Shown one piece after another: positions 10,870 through 21,351 of a stretch of 64,000 nt of DNA. Position 1 is the first letter of the stretch. Every line of letters starts with the position of its first letter. Position numbers and translations under genes: made by a program. The stretch is from positions 370,815 through 434,814 of the forward strand of contig MSJH02000830.1 in the NCBI GenBank assembly GCA_001931875.2, given 5' to 3'. The DNA comes from Byssochlamys sp. IMV 00236 (lineage: Eukaryota; Ascomycota; Eurotiomycetes; Eurotiales; Thermoascaceae). The notes beneath the pieces were generated by a model, which was not told the DNA's origin, made no database searches, and saw nothing but the letters and a program-made list of their open reading frames with translations.

Positions 10870-11554
10870 ATGAGCGAGGAACTTCTTGACTTTAACGCAG
10901 AGCGCGTGGACCGCCAAATGGCGGACTTGTTAGAGTATGTTTTTTTCTTGTTTTATTTCCCTTTCCCCTCCCTCTTCTTCCCCTCTTCAATGCTGGATGG
11001 ATGGACTGGATGGGGGACTATGTCATACTTTCCATGCTATTCAGTATACTTCCTTTTCACTCACGCAACATATTGAAAATACCACTCATAAACATCTCTT
11101 TTGTTTTTTTTTTTTCTTTTTAAACTTCCCCGCATAAAACATTCACAGCTAACCAACTCACCCCCAAAACACTCCCCCTCCCCCCTTCCCAGGGTAGGCA
11201 CCAGGGATCGGGGCCCGGGGGAGCGTTTAACGGGTATTATTGAACACCAACAGCTCCTTCGAATCACACCCACGCATGCAACCACCAAACGTAAACCCAA
11301 CCATCTTCTTCCTCTTCGACTTCGTCCGCAACACCCACCGACAGCTGAAGACGATCGATTTGGAAAGCGTCCGTGCGGGCGACTCGGCCGCGCGCCAGCA
11401 GGTGACTGAGGTGTTGGCGCGGAATCGGTTCGCGAATGAATTGATTAATGATAAGACGGGCAAGTTGGCCATGATGACGGGTGATGATCCGACGAATCCG
11501 GTCGATTTGGGTCCGGATATTAAGGCGAAGGCGCAGGCTTTGTTGCAGGTTTGA
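10870..11554 (+). CDS. Small hypothetical protein, exon structure partly unresolved
   Basis: The first exon (10870-10934) encodes MSEELLDFNAERVDRQMADL and ends at a strong GTATGT donor. The last exon (11345-11554) encodes LKTIDLESVRAGDSAARQQ, then a helical segment (VTEVLARNRFANELINDKTG) and a DPTNPVDLGPD tail. Direct splicing of these two would create a stop, so a middle exon is required. The only fully canonical choice I found is 11254-11290 (37 nt), giving about 103 aa. An alternative frame at 11205-11253 (DRGPGERLTGIIEHQQ) looks more helical but cannot be joined without a frameshift. I do not recognise the family. Both ends have coding character, with helical acidic/Arg-rich composition. 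Function unknown; not a confident full model. Confidence 0.5.
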
Positions 11555-13142
11555 ATGAAGTATTGTTATATTCGATATATGCAGAACGGTCCAAAAAATG
11601 ATCGGCGGAGGGGGGAAAAGATGAAGACAGACAATCCTCCCCAGTATATGCTTATATTGTCATGTTATGTCATGTCATGCTTCTGACTGAAATGGATCTT
11701 CAGGTCGTGGATTGACAGAAGCAGAGCAGAAGCAAAAGAAGAAGGAGCTTCTTTTTGGTAATCGTTTAGCTCTAGCGAAACGACATATCATACTGTAGTA
11801 GCTAGATGATGAGATCCCCCCACGAACAAGTCCAGGAAGAGCGGGCTGCTCAGAGCCAGACAAAGTAGATACCTAAACTATCAGTTTTTCGTCTACGTCT
11901 AAAATGCCTTTCATCTTATCATGCAGTATCGATCGATACTCAGGTCGGTCCTTTCTTCCTAAGGAGTATTCATTCTGATCCTGCCCCTCCCCGACCGGGT
12001 GTTGGGTTAGACTCCCCATGGATTATACTCACTCATGTAGCATGATCTATAAGTATGCGTTGCTCAGTTTGATCCAGATACATATAGATATCTATAACTA
12101 TATCCATAGTTATAGATCCATGTCTTATTAGACAAGATAGGTCCAGTTAAGTCGGGGGTATAGGTTCTGCATGAGCTGAATTATATGCTCGGGGTGATGC
12201 GTATCAAAATGGAGATGGCAGGTCCGTAGTTCTTTACTTTGGCGGGGAAGTGGGCTCTGCTGTGTCTGTCGGAGGGGTCTAGCGTATCCCAATCCATTCT
12301 AGCATGTCTATACATACCATATCTGGGCATAGGGAGGACTGTGCATACGGGCAATGCTAGAGCATTAATTACATCATGGTAGATGGGTCAGGCCTGGGTC
12401 GAAACAATTTACGCTATCTACTCTTACAACGGCAGGCATCGGGAGACTACAGACAAGACGACAGAGGACAGGTCGCTTGATTCATCCCATCGAACAATAC
12501 CTAACTAGCGTACAGATACATCCTTGCTGAAACGGACAGACGGACCCAATGGCAGAAAAACATGTATCCTTGATGGACGCCCATCTCCACTACAAAATGT
12601 CTTTTGCCAATGGTTGTCTGTCCACTTGCACCGCCGAAGGATTCCTCTGCGGCCTCCGAAAGCCATACGCCATCCTCTCTTCCTTATCCAATACCGCGGA
12701 AGATCCGTCCCCCGGTGTATCAGACACTGACAGAACGAGAAAGGGAACAGACGTACAACGGCTGCAAGAGCGCATGAGAGAAAAAAAGATCTGGGCAAGA
12801 TATTGGGGGTAAAAAAAGGAAAACACGCAAGTCGATATTAGATTGAACCCGGTTGACTCGCCAGATATCCGGAACCTTCATTCTCTCTTTCTCCGTGAGA
12901 AACAGTTTTAACATTTTTTTCTTTCATGATTCATCCGATAAAGTATTTGGTATTTTGGGAGGAAAAAAGTTTTGCTTTCGTTTTCTCGGGTGAAGCTTTG
13001 GGGCGATGATTCCATATTCTATCTGGATTCGGTGACACAGACATCAAGGAACACGCAAATCAATCATCGAGGAAGGAAAAACTGTGTTTTAACGCCATGG
13101 TTGCTTTTCATCGCAGGGGGTCCGTAACATTTGCAAAACAGT
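11555..13142. other. Gene-free tract, 1.6 kb, with a perfect AT hairpin
   Basis: No exon or RNA gene was recognised on either strand. It includes the 12-bp inverted repeat at 12090-12117 listed below. Short open frames at 12505-12914 overlap each other on both strands and show no family. Confidence 0.55.
12090..12117. repeat. Perfect 12-bp inverted repeat with 4-nt loop
   Basis: Left arm 12090-12101 (ATCTATAACTAT), loop ATCC at 12102-12105, right arm 12106-12117 (ATAGTTATAGAT). The arms are exact complements. It lies far from any called gene. Confidence 0.7.
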
Positions 13143-13636
13143 TTACTTCCTCCGGAAAGAGCATCCCTCAGTGAGTCTGGCCTTGCCACCGGTGGGCTGG
13201 CACAGGACGGTCGAGCATCCAGCGCAGATGACGACGGTCTGGGCGTGCGAGAAGACGGTGGTGATGGTGAAGCAACCGGGGCACTTGACGTCCATGAAGA
13301 AGGAGCGAGGAGCAGGCACAAGAGTCTGTTGAGGAGAAATTATTTCCATGTCAGCCAGCCGTTCTGTCTTTGAGTCGTGTCTTTGGATCGAAACTATCGG
13401 GTAGATCGCACCTTGAGCTTGTGCTTGCGGGCCTCAGTCTGAGGGTTGGGGTTGAGGAGATCGACCGCGAGAACCTGTAGATGGAAGCAAAACCTGTCAG
13501 TCACAAATTCCTCCTGGATGCAATATTTCATGATGGTGGCCACATCGCCACGGTCGGCTGGTAGAGGCCCTAGCAGGGGCGCAACCATCGAACCTGGTAT
13601 GGTCAAGGGTCAACGAGGCCGGACAGCACCTACCAT
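13143..13636 (-). CDS. RPS27: 40S ribosomal protein S27 (eS27)
   Basis: Three coding exons (13636-13634, 13474-13412, 13325-13143) give exactly 82 aa, the standard eS27 length. The first coding exon is only the ATG, spliced by a GTAGGT donor to [21 protein letters not shown] and then to [18 protein letters not shown]. The C4 zinc-binding motif (CPGC...CAGC, with [18 protein letters not shown]) is complete, and the protein ends EGCSFRRK. It is a small-subunit ribosomal protein near the mRNA platform. A minimal first exon is a common layout for ribosomal protein genes. Confidence 0.95.
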
Positions 13637-14320
13637 CTTGGCAAGACTTGATTATTATCAGCGAGGAGAGTTGATAATGGCGCTGATGCAGATGGCCTGG
13701 TGAGGGTAGGGAACGGAAGAGGTGGTCTCGTGGTGATGGAGATCGAGAAGTCGAAATCAGTCAGTGGAGCCGCTCAGCACGCCCAAAGTGAGCGCGCATA
13801 GGGTTTGTGCCCTCGCTTAGTTGACTTTTTCCAGCGACCCGCGTTGCCACCCGCGCCGCAGCTGATGAGGACCTTCTAGGCCTTTGAACTGGCCTCTACA
13901 GATACAAATACAAATAATGCAGTTTAACTAATCATAATTAACTAATAACTAACTAACGAGAGATCCTACGTACAGTTGAACCAATTATGATCACGACGAA
14001 TATCTTCCAAGAAATGAAACAAGCTTCTCATTAAAACAATTCAGAATAGATAGATCACATGAAGTATACAAGTTGGTCTATATGACGATAATCGGGTCTG
14101 CTCATCAAATGGACATCATACTCTGTCGTGGCCCTGCCAGACCCTCTATGGTCTAATACGCTTACCACTCGTGCTTAGTCTGTACAATTCGGCCTCCACT
14201 TCTCGATGGTAATTGCGGCATCTCGACATCTTTCCGTGGTCATGCAATGAAGTGTTGCCGGTAATAATATAGGGATCCAACCGTTGTTCACGTCGTGACA
14301 GACGAAACATTGCTCATCGA
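13637..14320. other. Gene-free spacer
   Basis: S27 promoter/5' leader (GC-rich, near 13800-13870) followed by AT-rich sequence with AACTAACTAACG words (13921-13965) and the 3' flank of the phosphotransferase. Nothing else was recognised. Confidence 0.55.
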
Positions 14321-16011
14321 TCATTTCGTCTTCTTTGTGACGGCCTCGGCGTGGCCGACCTGGATCTGCTTCTCTTCAACATGCGGGTGCTTGATGGTCA
14401 GGCACCAGATGTCAATGTAGTCGCAGATCGTGGTAATGACATCGTGCTAGATAGAGTCAGCTGCATCCTAGAAGTAGCTAGCTGTTTTCTGGGAGGACAT
14501 ACCACAAAGCTACCGTACACGCCCAGCGCAAGACCCAGGCAGAGGAACACGAAGGGAACCTGGTAGGCCCCATCACCGAGAACGCTGGGCCACAGACCGA
14601 AACGGGGCGCAAGGCTGTCGAGGACACCGACCGCAAGAGGCAGCAGGAGGATGTTGAAGTACGGGAAGTCGGTCTTGACCAGGTGCGCAACGATCATCCT
14701 ACCCACCGAATAGGCGTTGATGAGACCCACGTACAGGACAAACGGAATCAGATGGTTCTCCAGTATCGTCGGTTGGAGGTACAGATATCCCGGCACCAGG
14801 GTCCATGTAGCAACAAGAGGCAACAGACCGAGGAGAGGCTGGTACGGATCCAGACCCCGTGCCCGGCGACTGTTGATAACATGCACAATGCTAGACCCCG
14901 TTGCAAAGAAGAGCATCACAGCGCCATAAATGATGTACCACTGGGTGAAAGGCATGTTGTAAATCTGCTCCGGAATGATATCCGTCTTGGAGACACCAAT
15001 CGTCTCGAACATGGAGCGGTGCCAGAAGCTAGCACCACCTTGGTAGGCCGTAAAGGCGAAGACAATGCAAAGGGTCAAGACACCCTCAACGGGTCCCGAG
15101 ACGATACCCAGCGTCAGGACATGCGTGTAGTACTCGTCCCAGGTCTGGACGTAGAACGTCATGGTAGCTGCAGGCGGTCAGCAACATGGAACCACTTCCT
15201 GGAGGGAGAGACAGACATCCAAACAATGTCAACACGGTAGCCCATGTCTGGCCGAGATTCATCGCGGCGCTGAAGATCAGAACACCCAAGGCGGTATTGC
15301 ACGCATCCACACCTACGAACAATCGTCAACCTACGTCCTGCGCGTCATACACGACCACAGCGCAAACCTACCATGATCGAAAAGCTCGCCCAGCGGACCA
15401 CTCTGCTTCGTTCTCCGGCTATGAAAACCAAATCAGCAAGACCGGCATACCAAACACCAATACCAGTCCAGATGACCGCTTACGCTTGCATCCCATCCAC
15501 CGCATCAAAGGTCTGATACAGCCACAGGCCCAGGGCCCAGGTGGCATAGACCCACGGGGGACAATCCTGATCCAGAGTCGGATTATACCAGAGCATGGTC
15601 AAGAAGTTGGCGACGACGAACATGAAGCCCGTAAGAGTGATCTAGAAAAGCCATTGGATCGGATTACTATCTATGTTGACTGCAGGTGGGCATATCATAA
15701 TGCACTCGACGGGGAGACGAGACGAAAAGGCGCGTCAGGGTGGAAGGACTTACGGCGTTGGGTCTACGCGAAGGAATCGTCCACTTCCATCAGCAAACAA
15801 GTTCCTCTCTCTATCGTAAATCTCCAGACCAGGGGGGAGCTTTTTGATCAGGGGATAGGAGATCTACATACGCCATACTCATGGGAAAACATTTTATCAC
15901 AAAGTTCGAGTAGAACGGTTTGAGTATATACCGACTGACGAGGGAATGGTCGACACCAGCATATTTATACTCCCGCAGCGCGGACAATTGATGTTGGCGA
16001 ATATAAACCAT
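14321..16011 (-). CDS. Choline/ethanolamine phosphotransferase (CPT1/EPT1 family)
   Basis: Seven exons (16011-15872, 15763-15754, 15641-15484, 15418-15372, 15312-15217, 15167-14503, 14446-14321) give 413 aa. The CDP-alcohol phosphotransferase signature is perfect: D96..D99-G100..A103-R104........G113...D117...D121. Several hydrophobic membrane segments follow (for example 51-69, 123-145 and the long exon-6 stretch with TQWYIIYGAVMLFFATGSS). These enzymes transfer phosphocholine or phosphoethanolamine from the CDP donor to diacylglycerol, the last Kennedy-pathway step, in ER/Golgi membranes. Sequence alone does not settle choline versus ethanolamine preference. Exon 2 is a 10-nt microexon (coding the P-N-A turn in SMAPNAITLTG). 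Without it the frame breaks. The 49-nt fifth intron contains a CTGAC branch site. Confidence 0.92.
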
Positions 16012-17275
16012 TTTCTGCGTGTTTCGCGTCCACTTCCTGGCGCGTTGGAGAGTTTCCGGTCAAGACAGGAGCGGAGGATCCGGGCGGGATCTGTCTTCAA
16101 GCCGAGACGAGGACCCTGTAGGAAGAATTCCAAGAAACAGAATGGACCTGGAGCGGCAGAACTCCGCTGTCGTCGCCAGAAGACCAGATGCGCTGGGAGA
16201 TCAATGGGACACCTGGTCACTCGCAACGAGGTCTTTTTTTTGTAGACTATTTTTTGCCGGGGTGTTCTTTTTCTGCCCGGCGGAGAGCCAAGGACGAGAC
16301 GGCGGGACGTCATCGGTTCCTGGGCCGGGTCGATGGGCTTTCGTATCCTATTGGCTGCTGCACGTGCGCGCGGAAGGCTTCAGAAACGTCCAGAGCGTCG
16401 TTGTTGATCGACTGCATCTTTCCAGTGGGACTATCGTAGGATGCAGGGTAGATGGCACATTCATCAATATTTATCCACCATTCTGTTCATTTTATCATAT
16501 CATCAATTTGGCGACGAGTGACTGCACCTTTTCACGATTATCTACTCCGTATTATTGTTGATGTTTCGAGAACTCAACAACGCCTATCGCTGCTGCTTAT
16601 GGCCTAGCTGTTCTCCAGCCCGCATGTCTTAGTTCTCCCTTATTCCCGTTCGGGTAACAACCTTCGCAGGCGGACTTGGATGTCTTAGAACTTATGGTAG
16701 AAGTAGATTCCGATGTCAGGGTCAGAACAATGACTGTTATGCTCACGAGTCGACGCGTGTCATTGAGTTTCCAATGACTATATGATAGCGGAACGACCTC
16801 AAGGATGATCGCGTTTGGATAGCAAAGAACGTTAATCTCAACGTCTTAACTACGTAGTACCGTTAGTAGTGCACCAGGAACGCATCGAATCCCCAAGTTC
16901 TAGGCTCAATAGAAGCGCAAGAAGCAAGGCACTGTTTCCTGTGGAAACTCTCGATTCATACTCAAGGACAGCGCTACTATTTCACTCATGATTGATAAAT
17001 ACTACCGATTCATTCTGACTATGATGACGGCATGCTATGCTATGCTATTCACATATGGTTCCGAGACATGAAAAGATGACACGAATGTCGGCCGCAAAAT
17101 CGACTCGTCCATCACATGCAATCCGTGGGTTAGATAGATGGCCGCAATCGAGGCGTCTCTGCTAAGATCCTTCATACCCAGTCTGGTCTGGAAAGGTGTC
17201 CACGGTGCAGGCTCTGTCCATCTTGAGTGTCAGGTGCGAAGGGGGCGGTCAAGCTTCTGTGAACGAGCTAGGCAT
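16012..17275. other. Gene-free spacer
   Basis: Upstream region of the phosphotransferase (GC-rich, with plus-strand open frames such as 16019-16561 that look random) and 3' flank of the NIPSNAP gene. A TACTCCGTA word lies at 16543-16551. Confidence 0.55.
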
Positions 17276-18510
17276 TTAGCCGACAGGACTCCATGGCAGG
17301 GCGATCAGGACTCTGCTCTTCATGTTCTGAATGAGCGGGACGGTCTTGTGGACGGTCTCCGCCCAGCCTTCGACATTCCAGGACTGCTCACGGCGAACCT
17401 TGCGTTCCTCCAGGTTCGCAAACTGCCACAGATGATGCACAGTGTTCAGATCGCCGATTTGGACGAACCACGCACCAACTCCTTCCATGACTTCCCGGCG
17501 CGCCTTGAGGCCACGGCGCCAATGGGTCTCCCACTCCAACAGGTTTCCGGGATGGAGCGTATACGATCGCAGCTCAAAGACACCGCCGAGGCGGCGCGGA
17601 GGGGTCGTTGGCCAGAAGGAAAACTCCTGCATGAGCGAGGTACTCTTGCTCTTAATCATAGTTCTCAGCTTGCTGTCGAACTCGTCGTATCCGGGCAGCT
17701 GAGAAATGGCGTTTAGAGAGCCATGGTAGCCGCTGTAGCGTTGGTATTCCCAAATGTGCACTGTCAAATAAGTTAGTTATCAGACAATGACCACCAAAGG
17801 TTATGAAGGGCCCAGATGTCGCTCCTACCGAATGTGTCGTTGTCACCGACTTCTGTCCGCCAGCTGCCAACCAGATTGACCTTGTTCTCCTTCATGCCCG
17901 CGATTTTCGGATACCAGTTCCCCACGAGGTCTACATACTCGTCCACCTTCTCGGGTTTGACCTCATGGAAGACGATCGAGTGCACGTATTTTCCGCGCGC
18001 AAGCACCTGGGAGAAGGAGCGCTCGATCTCCTTGTCGAGCTGCTGGCCCTCCTTGGTGCCGTAGAGGAGCGACGAGAGGGGGCCTCGCTTGGAGGCTTGT
18101 TCAGTGTGCTGTTCTCCTACAATACGATGGGTGGCCAGTGAGCCCAAGGCATGATGATCGAGGGATTCAGCTGCGTCAGGAACAGAAGAAACATGACCGC
18201 TCGCATTGCTCACACTCGGAGCAGTGGGAGGCTCGGTGGTTTCTTCAAGACGATCACGGGGGTAAGTGCTAGGGGAAGAAGAAAAAGAAGCAGAAGCAGA
18301 AGCATCGGCCAACTGACTCTCTTGCTGCAACTTTCTCTGACGAGCTGCCTCGAGATTCTCTCGAAACTCTCTCTGTCGGGCATTGAACTGATCAGCAGAA
18401 TCGGGCGTGAGGTCCCTGATCGAGGGGGCACGCTGATGGATGGAAGAGGTCGAGAAGGGCCGCAAGGATGCGCTCAAGCGCGGGAGGCGGAGAGCACGTG
18501 TTGACAGCAT
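17276..18510 (-). CDS. NIPSNAP-family mitochondrial protein
   Basis: Two exons (18510-17829, 17760-17276) give 388 aa. The start at 18510 gives MLSTRALRLPRLSASLRPFS, a classic mitochondrial presequence (Arg/Ser/Leu, no acids). An upstream in-frame Met at 18561 would prepend a non-targeting segment. Residues about 45-150 are Gln/Ser/Ala-rich linker with a coiled stretch (QFNARQREFRENLEAARQ). Two NIPSNAP (ferredoxin-like) units follow: SIVFHEVKPEKVDEYVDLVGNWYP with VGSWRTEVGDNDTF, then GGVFELRSYTLHPGNLLEWE with IGDLNTVHHLWQFANLEER. Animal relatives act in mitochondrial quality control; the fungal role is not known to me. The single 68-nt intron keeps frame (TTC G|TG). Confidence 0.9.
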
Positions 18511-19720
18511 GGTGGGATATGGATGACAAGGTGAACCGATCCAGGCAAGCAAACAAAGCAAGCAGGCAACGCAGTGCCGGCCTCACAGTGGCCGTGTGTG
18601 TTGCGATCTCGGGGGAATAGTAAATGTTGGCTCTCCTCGGGCACGATAAGAGTCTCCCTCGAGATAGTTATCCTGGGTCCTGTCCTTTGGGGTCTAGCTA
18701 AGACTCGGAGGATTCGCGTGCCACGAGACGACGATCGTGAGGAGAAGCCTGGAGGGTGCCGTCTTGGGGGTCTGCGTGAAGACTGACTGTGAGACTCGAA
18801 GGACTGGGCGAGAGAGTTGATTGGGGGGCTTGGAAATGGTAGAGCGGGAATTGGCTGCAATCGCTGTCGATGGTAGTAGTAGTCTTCGCAGATCGGTAGC
18901 TGGTCGACTTGCAGTAACCGGGGGAGCACGAGTGTGTATAATTCCCCCAGGGATGCAGTGACCGTGCTAGTTGCAAGTGATCCTGCTTGCTAGTAGTTGG
19001 AAGAGAGAGCCAAGGGAGGAGAGATGGGTAGCAGCGCGAGGGGAAGGAGAGTCGAGAGCGAACAAGACGATCCGGTTGGGTTGCGACGCATGCGGACCGA
19101 GAGCGAAAGCTGGGGAAAGCACGGAAACGCGGGGGGGGAAGCTAGATTGATCTGTGGCGTTGGTTGTCTCGAGATTGAGTCGTGTTGTTATTTGTCGTAC
19201 TGAGACAAAAGAGCGTCTACTTATGGAGTCCAGCATAGCTCGAATAGGCCATATTTCGATCTTAAATACCTCTCTCCTTTGCTCTCCCTTGGCCCGTTGC
19301 ATCCAGCTTTCTGATCTCCGTCGCATGACGTCGATTGTTGCGAGGCGTCAGTCAGTGGAGCTCAGACGGCGTTGCGATTTACCGCTAGCAGCTGGAGTAG
19401 TTTAGTTAGTTACCATACGAGTATGATTATTATTATTATTACTTGCAAATCTTGGTGATTTAACTTACAGAGGAGAGTAACTAACTACCAAGTAAGTTAG
19501 CTGGGTAACTAAAGCTTCCAGTGCTTCCGTTCTTGGCTGGACCCCGCCAAAAAAGAACCAGAACCAGAACCACAAGAGCTCAACCGCTTCAGCTGCCATC
19601 TATCACACTGCCCTCCCTCGTCTGCTGGTGATCGATCACTGCTGACAGCTCTTCTTGAGTAGTTCACTAGCACAACTACATCTATCTCTCTCTCTCTCTC
19701 TCTCTCTCTATCTCGCAACC
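18511..19720. other. Divergent promoter region NIPSNAP / PNPOx-like gene
   Basis: 1.2 kb without recognisable exons. It holds an (ATT)5 run at 19426-19440, TTAGTTAGTTA words at 19401-19512 and the (TC)n tract listed next. Confidence 0.55.
19685..19709 (+). repeat. (TC)n microsatellite in the 5' leader of the PNPOx-like gene
   Basis: Uninterrupted TC dinucleotides over 25 bp, ending 11 bp before the ATG at 19721. Pyrimidine tracts just upstream of start codons are common in fungal promoters/leaders. Confidence 0.85.
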
Positions 19721-20532
19721 ATGGCAGACACGCGCAATCCGCCCCTCACCTACGAGGCGTCCGCAACCACCACCCACCCACACATCGCGACTTCTCTCCC
19801 GTCTGAAGTGGTCTCATGCCTGAAGAATGCGCGCTTCGTATGTTCTGACGCATTGTACTGACATTGACTTCATCCACCGGGCATCTCACTGACGTGTGAA
19901 CTGTTCTGCAGCTCCATCTCGCAACATGCGACGACCTCACCCCTCATATCTCTCTCATGTCCTACACCTATCTTCCCTCGACGCCATTCTCCTCCGAGCC
20001 CACGATTATCATGACCACCAACCCTTCGTCCCGTAAAACTCTGCATCTGCTCTCGAATCCACGAGTCTCCCTCCTGGTCCATGACTGGGTCTCCCATCGC
20101 CCGCCCACTCGCGGTCCAAATCCCGCCGGTGCCCGTGACGGCTCCCCGCCGCCTGCGGCCACCCGCTCCTCTCTGGCCAGTCTGCTGCTGAGCATCAACA
20201 CGAGCGCTCTCTCCAGTATCTCTACTACCATCACGGGCACTGCACGTTTCCTCGAGCCTGGCTCCGAGGAGGAACGTTGGGCCAAGGAACGCCATCTGGA
20301 GAACAACACCTTTGCGTCTGGTGAGGAGACCGCGCTCTTCGGGCAGCAGCAGGGCGAGCCGCAGATGGACCCTGCCACCGTGATGGATGAGTCGGTGCGG
20401 GTAGTCGTCGTGCCTATAAAGGAGGGCCGCATAGCAGACTGGAAAGGTGGGGTGCGGGATTGGAAGGTCGTCGCGGAAGGAGAGGAGCAGCACGGGTTGG
20501 TCAACGGAGTGTCTCCGTCGGCTACATCATGA
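19721..20532 (+). CDS. Pyridoxamine 5'-phosphate oxidase-like FMN-binding protein
   Basis: Two exons (19721-19837, 19912-20532) give 245 aa. The N-terminal half shows the split-barrel pattern of the PNPOx family: LPSEVVSCLKNARF | LHLATCDDLTPHISLMSY, then IIMTTNPSSRKTLHLLSNPRVSLLVHDWV (residues about 75-105). A Pro/Gly loop and SLASLLLSINTSALSSIS follow, then TGTARFLEPGSEEERWAKE. The family binds FMN (sometimes haem or F420). Many fungal members have unknown substrates, so true pyridoxine oxidase activity is not claimed. The C-terminal region (ESVRVVVVPIKEGRIADWKGG) resembles the closing strands. The 74-nt intron is canonical. Confidence 0.8.
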
Positions 20533-21351
20533 TAGTGTCCAGAGCAGATTGCGATAAGTTATGATCTTGCTATATCAAGTTCATACGAACTTGGACTTCC
20601 AGTCGCTGATCTAAATTGGTTCCTCTGGGAAATGGACGAATATGGAAATGGTCCCGATGTCGCTATCTTCTAAAACTGTCATTCCGTAGACAGCTTGCAG
20701 AGTCTGGAGTTTTCAGGGCTATGGCGTCTAGTGACTTGGACTATGAAAATCTCCACGTATCTAAATATCGGATACAATAAATCCATTCAAATGACGGTCG
20801 CAATAGAGAAACAGAAATACAGATCATGTCCATATAGAATCCATCATCTATCCTCTAGCACACAACAATACCCACATTCATCTTCTACGGATCTAACTCG
20901 TAAGAACAAAGTATCAACTAACTAGCAATTGAATCCTGCCAGTACCCGCAAAAGTGTATGGTAATAACGCATCCATCGTATCGACCCTGTATTGGATCAC
21001 GTGATATTTTATATCCGCGTAACTCCGCATCTGTAACGAACATTCCCGCCGGTCTTGTTTGCGGAGACTTGTCCAGCTTTCCAAGCTCATAGCCATCCAC
21101 ATTGCACTCCACATTGCACAAGGCCGAGTTACTGATATAGCAATTGATTGCTTCGCAGTGCAATAATTTCATCCTTGTATTTGCATTACTACTGGAAAGG
21201 GTTATTTGTTTGGAAATCAACGAATCATCTAATTGAATAATCACTCTCTCTGTCTCTCTGTCTCTCTGTCCATTCGAATCGAATCCTGATATCCTCGAAC
21301 CATTCTCAATTACGAAAAGAAAATAAATAAAATAGAAACCTCTCACACACA
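20533..21351. other. Gene-free spacer upstream of LIP2
   Basis: Tandem spacer between two plus-strand genes. It carries the palindrome at 20996-21005 and three CTCTCTGT repeats (21245-21270) in the likely leader. Confidence 0.55.
20996..21005. promoter_or_regulatory. Palindromic E-box ATCACGTGAT
   Basis: 10-bp perfect palindrome with the same TCACGTGA core as at 7369-7380, about 350 bp upstream of the octanoyltransferase start. A bHLH-type site is plausible but is inference. Confidence 0.35.

Noticed and set aside
16019..16561. 180-codon plus-strand open frame upstream of the phosphotransferase
   Set aside because: Antisense to the promoter/leader, no recognisable domain, overlaps other equally long frames, composition driven by local GC.
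13757..19361. Shared 14-mer TCAGTCAGTGGAGC at 13757-13770 and 19348-19361
   Set aside because: Dozens of random 14-mer matches are expected in a window of this size, so the coincidence is not informative.
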